Assembly (NCBI RefSeq): GCF_016097555.1
Contig: NC_054708.1
Location: forward strand, 2,987,750 to 3,051,749
Length of the DNA stretch: 64,000 nt
Direction of reading: 5' to 3'
Origin: Gigantopelta aegis
Taxonomy: Eukaryota > Mollusca > Gastropoda > Neomphalida > Peltospiridae
In this document: positions 58,501 through 64,000 of the stretch, in pieces
How positions within the stretch are numbered: the first letter of the stretch is position 1
Layout of the letters: each line of letters opens with the position of its first letter
The notes under the pieces: model-generated
What the model was told of the DNA's origin: nothing
Databases searched by the model: none
What the model saw: the letters and a program-made list of their open reading frames with translations, nothing else
Translations under genes and position numbers: made by a program

Positions 58501-60236
58501 GATCCCTTGCTGCTAATTGAAAAGAGTAGCCCCTGAAGTAGTGACAGTGGGTTTCCTCTGAATATCTGTGTGGTCCTTAACCATATGTCCGATGCCATAT
58601 AACCGTAAATAAAATGTGTTGAGTGCGTCGTTAAATAAAACCTTTCCTTCCTTCCTTGTTCCATCACAAGGCGAGACGCAGCCCAGTGGTAAAGCACTCG
58701 CTTGATGTGCGGTCAGTGTGGAATTGATCACCCTCAGTTGGTCCATTGGGTTATTTCTCATTCCAGCCAATGCACCATGACTGGTATATCAAAGGAAGTG
58801 GTATGTGCAATCCTGTTTGGGATGATGCATATAAAAGATTTCTTGCTGCTAATGAACATTTTTAGCAGGTTTCCTCTCTAAGACTATATGTCAAAGTTAC
58901 CAAATGCTTGACATCCAATAGCCCATGATTAATAAATCAATGTGCTCTAGTGGTGTCATTAAACAAAATAAACTTTTCATCCCATCAACCCCAAGCTCTT
59001 AACTTTTGTGTATATATGTATGACTTGATAAATGTGACATTCATATATCGGACTTTGCCGTGAAAATAATTGAAGGAAGTAATCAGTTGATTCCCAAACT
59101 TTTATTATGGGAACCCATTTAAGATATTAACATATTGATGCCATATAAATTCACATGCAAAGGAGAGCCAAAAGTTACGCACCTTGAACTAGTTATGATG
59201 CGTGAGAGTGATGGCTGCCCTTAGATGGCAAGGTCTGCATATATATGTATTTGTGGGTATGGGGTTTTTGTTTTTATTTTTTTGCGGGGGGGGGGGGGGG
59301 GGGGTCATTTTTGGGAGTGGATGGGAAATAGTGTAATTAAAAATATGTTTTATCAAATGAAGTGTATTAAACCCCAAAGTGTAAACGACAGTCAAATAAG
59401 TGTTGTACATACCTGTCCATGTTAATCTCTAGATACCATACATACATGTTCAAGAAATTTCAACCTTTATTCCTTGTGATACATTTAGCTACATGTCCGT
59501 AGGTCCAGTAGGCTTATTGGCCAGTTTCATTAGGACCTGTGCCAAGTGTTACCTGTAATTACGCTACGGATATTGAATGACAGCACACCTGAGGCACGGT
59601 GGCGTGGTCCGGTGTGGTTCGCTTCTCGAGACCGGCCTGCAGGCTCTTGTGATTACCTAGATGTGGATCTTGTAAGCAGCCAGCCAGCAAACATTGGCTG
59701 TGCTCGGCTAATTACACAGGCCATGTGCCCACATCCCAGGTAGTGGGACGGTCGTGGACACTTTGTTCCAGTAGCTATGCAGCAGTTACAGGAAGCTGTA
59801 AGAGCCGGAATAATGAAGGATCAACAGAATTTTACTCTGTCCGAGCTCAAAGCCAATTTGACTGGAACTCCAGTATCCAAATGGGTATCTCTTTTCATAT
59901 GATTTGATTTTGTTTGGGGGTGGGGGTACTGGGGAGGGGCACAGGACACATCTTTATACTGTATGTATTTTTATATCTCTTGGGGTTTTTTTTCCAGGAC
60001 CATTTAAATTAACTTTTTTTTCTTCTTTTTTTGTGGGGTGGGGCTAAGAGGTCCATGGGTCAGGAAACTTTAATTTGTATTGCCCATTTATTTCAATTTA
60101 TTATTTATTTATTTTTCCAGGACCAGTATGACAATGTTGGTCAACACACAGAAAAAGGAATATATTTTTGTGAGAAATTCACTCACTTTCTGAAGGAACG
60201 CTGCACTATAGAACAGGAGTACGCTCGCAGTCTCAA
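49567..60236 (+). CDS. CIP4: CIP4/FBP17/TOCA-1 family F-BAR protein, N-terminal exons
   Basis: Exon 1 at 49567-49590 encodes MSWGLELW and ends TGG|GTAAGG in phase 0. Exon 2 at 60121-60236 follows TTTTTCCAG and encodes DQYDNVGQHTEKGIYF and, next, CEKFTHFLKERCTIEQEYARSL, ending AA|GTGAGT in phase 2. Joined, they match the start of human FBP17/TOCA-1/CIP4 (MSWGTELWDQFDNLEKHTQ...), the first helix of the F-BAR domain. These proteins bind and curve membranes as dimers and link Cdc42 to N-WASP and actin during endocytosis and cell shaping, through HR1 and SH3 domains that would lie beyond the window. The intron is 10.5 kb and is full of transposons. A second candidate first exon lies at 59777-59884. 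Assignment to the family is firm; which vertebrate paralogue it corresponds to is not meaningful from this part. Confidence 0.9.
50100..50248. mobile_element. Short MITE with GGCTAGC ends, diverged copy
   Basis: The ends GTGGCTAGCGCTGACAC and, inverted, AGGGCTAGCTCTGGG pair loosely. The interior 'ggtgaaa' and 'attttaaag' parts resemble the copy at 50943-51129. Confidence 0.5.
50932..51664. mobile_element. hAT-like non-autonomous element, older copy with nested MITE
   Basis: It is the inverse of the element at 42322-42794. The left end CAGACATCGAC is separated from its continuation ATAAGCATTGTGTCTGG by the MITE at 50943-51129, and the right end is TTATTTCAATGCCTG. CCGAT occurs next to both ends. 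It has more differences than the 42-kb copy, including an extra internal duplicated block (ATTGCACAAGT...CGAACATCG twice). Confidence 0.65.
50943..51129. mobile_element. 187-bp MITE nested in the end of another element
   Basis: The ends (T)AGGGCTAGCTCT and, inverted, (C)AGGGCTAGCTCT pair over 12 bp. ATCGAC on both sides (50937-50942 and 51130-51135) is the target duplication. Removing it restores the terminal repeat of the surrounding element. Confidence 0.7.
51775..52015. repeat. 78-bp tandem repeat, three units
   Basis: Units start TTCTAGTACAAATGCAACAT at about 51780, 51858 and 51936. Each contains GCAGGCCTGTAAT and ends TTGTTTCTGTAAATTG. Confidence 0.85.
53371..55036. mobile_element. Inverted-repeat element with AGAGGGGATGATTTTCC ends
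   Basis: AGAGGGGATGATTTTCC at 53371 is repeated in inverse at 55020-55036, with ATAT next to each. Subterminal copies of 'attccgtttcag' occur near both ends. There is no transposase frame in 1.67 kb. A smaller possible MITE (CCGGTTTAAGG ... AATAAACCGG) lies inside at about 54206-54396. Class unknown. Confidence 0.6.
55372..55658 (-). mobile_element. tRNA-derived SINE (tail type 1), near full length
   Basis: Tail 'gttttgtttaaagataaca', 'ttattaatcatgagcc'; body 'ttagtagcaagggatcttt', 'gtgcactggctggagtg'; inverted head 'gaacactttaccactggg' and 'ctacgtcccaccc'. Confidence 0.85.
56815..57040 (+). repeat. Dispersed repeat, copy of the 3158-3560 family
   Basis: 'gccttgagatac', 'taactttatcatatattat', 'cagatcaaatttgacttt', 'agttatggcccttgaac' and 'agggacatatattg' follow the same order as the copy at 3158-3560. 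Confidence 0.65.
58412..58660 (+). mobile_element. tRNA-derived SINE (tail type 2), head missing
   Basis: Body 'ctcgctccagccagtgcac', 'aaaagatcccttgctgc', then the tail 'gtggtccttaaccatatg', 'ccgtaaataaaatgtgttg', 'cctttccttccttcc'. It lies head to tail with the next SINE. Confidence 0.85.
58670..58975 (+). mobile_element. tRNA-derived SINE (tail type 1), full length
   Basis: Head 'gcagcccagtggtaaagc' (A box) and 'ggtcagtgtggaattgatc' (B box region); body 'cattccagccaatgcacc'; tail 'ccaatagcccatgattaat', 'ctctagtggtgtcattaaac'. Confidence 0.88.
59283..59304. repeat. Poly-G tract
   Basis: About 18 G in a row within the F-BAR gene's intron. Confidence 0.85.
59540..59776 (+). promoter_or_regulatory. 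GC-rich stretch before the alternative first exon
   Basis: Noticeably richer in G and C than the rest of the intron (for example GGCACGGTGGCGTGGTCC). It could be the leader or promoter of the alternative transcript. No TATA box was recognised. Confidence 0.3.
59777..59884 (+). CDS. Candidate alternative first exon of the F-BAR gene
   Basis: ATG at 59777 opens 36 codons, MQQLQEAVRAGIMKDQQNFT and LSELKANLTGTPVSKW, ending TGG|GTATCT in phase 0, the same phase and the same final Trp as the canonical first exon. It joins in frame to exon 2 only 236 bases downstream. G at -3 gives a fair start context. The upstream in-frame stop is TAG at 59741. The preceding 200 bases are more GC-rich than the surroundings and could be a promoter or UTR. 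It could instead be an internal exon from 59744 (acceptor GTAG|TGG), or chance. Confidence 0.5.
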
Positions 60237-60655
60237 GTGAGTCAGTTGATGTTGTTTTATGTCCATCCCTGAAACTACTGCGTTATGGTATTGGGTAGCC
60301 ATCAGTATGTCAATATAGTTTGTCTGGAGAATTTTTTCAGTGCTGTATAAAACAAAATAATTACATATATAATAATTATATATATATAATTGTCACTGCG
60401 ACCTACTTTACATGCATCATTTTAAATGCAAATTTCATGAAATATTTTTTTTAATAAGGTCGTTACAAGTTACTTTTAAAAGTGGTTTAGTTTTCACACA
60501 TCACTGATCACGAAGTGTTTTCTTGGGGGTTTTGTCCAGAAACCGACCATCACATTGTGCGAGGTACATAGTGTTATAATTAGGTCACTTACACTCATTT
60601 CACTTTTTCTTGAAACTTTGATTATTTTTGTAAGTTGCCATGTCATGTGCATTAA

Positions 60656-60990
60656 AGGCATACTGTCACAGATTTAAGGACCTTATTTCTCTAAAAATGG
60701 ATAATAAATAAAAATTACATTAATTGTTGGAAATCAAATCTAGCTATCGCATCACCTTAACTGAACCATGATCGAGTGAAATCCATGTCATCCCTCTCGA
60801 CAAGTTTAGTTTATGAATTATGGACCATTGCCAAAATTCAATTATTTTTACAAAATGTCATTAATAAATGGAGTATGGTGGTTATGAAGATGGTTGAATA
60901 AAGTACATATAGGGAGAAATCAAATTATTTTTGTTCAGGTAATACTTTGTTAGACCATTAAATAGGTCAGTGGTCTGTGACAATATGCCT
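60656..60990. mobile_element. MITE with TTAA duplication
   Basis: The ends AGGCATACTGTCACAGA and, inverted, AGGCATATTGTCACAGA are flanked by TTAA at 60652-60655 and 60991-60994. At 335 bp it has no coding content. Its end sequence differs from the TTAA element at 42216. Confidence 0.8.
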
Positions 60991-61334
60991 TTAAAGTGAT
61001 CAAGTAAAGTACTTTTCAGGTTATTTATAGGCATACTTTGTTGGTCAACATCTCTTCTAGTATACCTTTTAAGATAATGTTTTTCAAAAGCAGGCCATAT
61101 GCTGCTAGGCAACACTTGGTGTGTGTGTGTATTTTAGGTGTGTGTCGCAGTCTGTCAGAGACCTGTTTATTGCATGTGTTGCCATGGATGGTGGGGGTGG
61201 TATACAATTTGCCCGTCTGTTGAGTTTCCAAAACAAACAGATTGGCTGCATGATGAGGTTTTTTTTTCAAACATCATGTGTTTAACTATTTTACCCATTT
61301 TGTTATAGATATGGATTCTTTTTCATGTAATATA

Positions 61335-61464
61335 GTGTGTGGCGATTATAAAAAAAATATGTAATATATTGTGTGGCAATTTGTTCCCTGCCAACTTGAA
61401 GGGTATATAGTGATCAATAGCGCACAATGGCCCACTTGTTCCCTGGTTATTGATCGCCACACAC
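61335..61464. repeat. Inverted repeat with GTGTGTGGCGAT ends
   Basis: GTGTGTGGCGAT at 61335 is repeated in inverse at 61453-61464. An inner block TTGTTCCCTG is repeated directly, and GATCAATAGCGCACAATGGC sits between. Arms are shorter than in the other foldbacks. Confidence 0.5.
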
Positions 61465-61605
61465 AGTCAAGTACTTCCTCAGTGGCCGTTCATTGTCTTT
61501 AGAAACCAATACTGGTACAGCATAATTTATGATGTCACATCTAAATGACTAATGTTCACTAATTTTACTCATTAAACAGCTTCCTAGTTAGTGTATGGTG
61601 TGTGT

Positions 61606-61612
<7 letters not shown>

Positions 61613-61663
<51 letters not shown>
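61613..61663. repeat. (TA)n microsatellite
   Basis: About 50 bp of TA, immediately left of the element at 61665. The matching run right of it (62934-63023) is about 90 bp. Confidence 0.9.
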
Positions 61664-61664
<1 letters not shown>

Positions 61665-61666
<2 letters not shown>

Positions 61667-62930
61667 GGCCTTTCCCCAGGATTTTTTTAAGGCGCTTACA
61701 TATATAGCATCATTATAAAAAAAAAATCAAGCCAAAAGAAGTGGGGTAGTAGGTTGAAAACAGTTAAGTGTTTGCCTTCAATCCATCAAATCATGTTGGG
61801 GTTGTTTTTGTGGGTTTTTTTTTTTTTGGGGGGGGGGGGGGGGGTTAAATCTTTTTAAAAAAAAACCCCATCAATTCCCCACCCCCAACAATTTCATAAT
61901 TTGCGCCATGTTGTTGCTGTTGATTTCAGCGTCGTGTTAAATGCTTGTCACCTCACAGTTTAACAAATACATATCTAGCATTATCTAACAAACATGATTA
62001 TTGTAAACTAATTCAGTGTACGTTTAACTGCAATTTGTATAAATACTGCATGTTCATTTCCTGCGATCGCGATCTCAGTGCGTGCTCTCGACCATAGCTA
62101 CAAAATTAACAAAGACAAAGGAAATAACGAAACTGCAGTTAGGTATTCATTGATGCAAACAACTATTGTTTTTCTACACATTTACATCAAGATTTACTTC
62201 CATGTAATCGTATTGTTCATGTCCGCAACGATGTCTCTTGACACGTGGGTGTCAGCTGACTCTGAAGCGTGACGTATATTACGCCGAGCTTTCCTCAGTT
62301 CAGCCAACGAACGTTCTTCCTAACGTTCGCGAACTATTTGATTGGTGTCCGTAGTGTCCATTTGGTTTAACGTGAAGCGCACACACCAGTGTAGCGAACG
62401 TTTTGTTTTCGCTCGGTCTGGCTGAACTCGGCCCTTGGGATAGCCGACATGTCTTTCGGCCCTAAACTGGCATGCGTATTCAAATTGACAAGCAGTGTCG
62501 GTTTGGTTCAAAGACTTTACAAAATTAAAATAATGGTGACATCTTTTACTCAAGAATTTCACCTTCAGAGATGTTTATTCAATTAATAGGTATTTTCTTT
62601 GATTTGTCTTGATGCGTAATTCCCAAGCATACATACACTATTACAACAAGCAGTTATCTGTACCACGTGACCAGCACAGGCCCGCCGACAGTTAAAACGG
62701 TGCGATCAATGGACCTCAAAGTGAACATCTAAAGAATTGCAGAGATACCAAATGGAAGTGTGATAATGTGTGGTGAATGACGTTACGGATCACAGCTCCA
62801 TTGTTTTGTATACATGTTACAAATTAAGCCGACACGGTCCTGCAGTTAAGGCGCTTACCAGACATGAAGGCGCTTACTTGGCTGGCTAAGGGAGCACGGG
62901 CCGTGTCGGCTTATCGCTCTAGGGAAACCC

Positions 62931-62933
<3 letters not shown>
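61665..62933 (-). mobile_element. hAT-like element, second copy, internally deleted
   Basis: Inverse orientation of 30681-32482, with ends CAGGCCTTTCCCCAGG and CCTAGGGAAACCCCTG-type. About 370 bp present in the other copy (31125-31490) are missing near 62525, with a short ATT homology at the break. Flanks are ATATT and ATATA inside (TA)n. A minus-strand frame common to both copies near the position matching 31763-31957 is short and has no known motif. Confidence 0.75.
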
Positions 62934-63026
<93 letters not shown>

Positions 63027-63261
63027 GAAGGTAAACCATTTTCGTTTTTGCAGTTAATTTATTTATCTACATCACTCAGCTGGTGTGCATTTTAAATTCC
63101 AATTTTGTCATTCTTGCGTCTGTTGTTACTTTGTAAAACAATAAATACACTGTGTCATTGTTTGGACCTGCTCAAAGAACAATAAAGTGTACAATGGTCA
63201 ACATTGCAATCAAGGAAATAAACCCCTGACTGACTCAACCAGCACATTGAATAACCATTCA

Positions 63262-64000
63262 CAATCAGTTTTATTGTGTATACTCACGAGTATATACAGA
63301 GGTTGCAGATGTAACAGGATTGTGTGTACCTCACGAGTATATACAGAGGTTGCAGATGTAAATGGATTGTGTGTACTCACGAGTATATACAGATGTTGCA
63401 GATGTAACAGGATTGTGTGTACTCACGAGTATATACAGAGGTTGCAGATGTAAATGGATTGTGTGTACTCACGAGTATATACAGAGGTTGCAGATGTAAC
63501 AGGATTGTGTGTACTCACGAGTATATACAGATGTTGCAGATGTAACAGGATTGTGTGTACTCACGAGTATATACAGAGGTTGCAGATGTAAATGGATTGT
63601 GTGTACTCACGAGTATATACAGAGGTTGCAGATGTAACAGGATTGTGTGTACTCACGAGTATATACAGATGTTGCAGATGTAACAGGATTGTGTGTACTC
63701 ACGAGTATATACAGCGGTTGCAGATGTAAATGGATTGTGTGTACTCACGAGTATATACAGAGGTTGCAGATGTAACAGGATTGTGTGTACTCACGAGTAT
63801 ATACAGAGGTTGCAGATGTAACAGGATTGTGTGTACTCACAGTATATACAGCGGTTGCAGATGTAACAGGATTGTGTGTACTCACGAGTATATACAGAGG
63901 TTGCAGATGTAACAGGATTGTGTGTACTCACGAGTATATACAGCGGTTGCAGATGTAACAGGATTGTGTGTACTCACGAGTATATACAGAGGTTGCAGAT
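63262..64000. repeat. 46-bp minisatellite running off the window
   Basis: About 16 units of GTGTGTACTCACGAGTATAT, ACAGAGGTTGCAGATG, TAACAGGATT. Two variants (AACAGG and AATGG; AGAGG, AGATG or AGCGG) mix without a strict order. It continues past 64000, so its full length is unknown. It lies in an intron of the F-BAR gene. Confidence 0.9.

Larger units (their letters stand above)
49591..60120 (+). other. 10.5-kb first intron of the F-BAR gene
   Basis: It holds the elements at 50100-50248, 50932-51664, 53371-55036 and 54206-54396, the array at 51775-52015, the repeat at 56815-57040, and SINEs at 55372, 58412 and 58670. The stretches 49591-50095, 52020-53365, 55665-56810 and 57045-58405 hold nothing recognised apart from simple repeats such as (CCTA)n near 58040. 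Confidence 0.55.
60237..63261 (+). other. Second intron of the F-BAR gene (open to the right)
   Basis: It starts at GTGAGT after exon 2. It contains the TTAA MITE, a foldback and the element at 61665-62933 between (TA)n runs. No further exon of the gene was recognised before the window ends. Confidence 0.5.

Noticed and set aside
58670-58740. tRNA gene-like A and B boxes
   Set aside because: They belong to SINE heads; no complete cloverleaf was found, and the same sequence recurs in many SINE copies.

Overview
The window reads as nuclear DNA of an animal, most likely a mollusc: AT-rich, with small exons, GT-AG introns, and many tRNA-headed SINEs, short inverted-repeat transposons and minisatellites. 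The species cannot be fixed from sequence alone. No rRNA gene, functional tRNA gene, CRISPR array or bacterial-type operon was seen.

Four host genes are supported. (1) Positions 1-7911 (+) hold the 3' part of an unrecognised multi-exon gene whose reading frame holds across six of seven junctions; one donor, near 4833-4867, is open. Its stop codon lies in the first unit of a 1.9-kb, 42-bp minisatellite. (2) Positions 17438-22606 (-) hold RBM18, an RRM protein, in five exons; the first coding exon and probably one short internal exon were not found. (3) Positions 35489-36142 (-) hold an intronless small heat shock protein with an alpha-crystallin domain. (4) From 49567 (+) to beyond the right edge lies a CIP4/TOCA-family F-BAR gene. 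Its canonical first exon (MSWGLELW) is 10.5 kb upstream of the next exon, and a second candidate first exon sits 236 bases before that exon. Both end in Trp in phase 0.

Most of the rest is repeats. About 17 SINE copies share one body but carry two different 3' tails. A 5'-truncated LINE (48581-49205, 13-bp target duplication) carries one of those tails and is the likely partner. A second LINE piece (23197-24490) interrupts a SINE. Several inverted-repeat elements have CAGG...CCTG ends and 5-bp target duplications (683-1661, 30681-32482, 42322-42794). Others have TTAA duplications (42216-43019, 60656-60990). There is a deleted Tc1-like element (27851-28673), a Crypton-like fragment (about 18608-19085), several large foldback palindromes, and more than ten tandem arrays. 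Nested insertions are common and give relative ages.

The host genes show no functional link to each other. The most useful leads are the alternative F-BAR N-terminus, the minisatellite that has entered a stop codon, a 1.1-kb retroposon of unknown family, a transposon copy whose two ends have each grown a minisatellite, and the SINE/LINE tail relationships.
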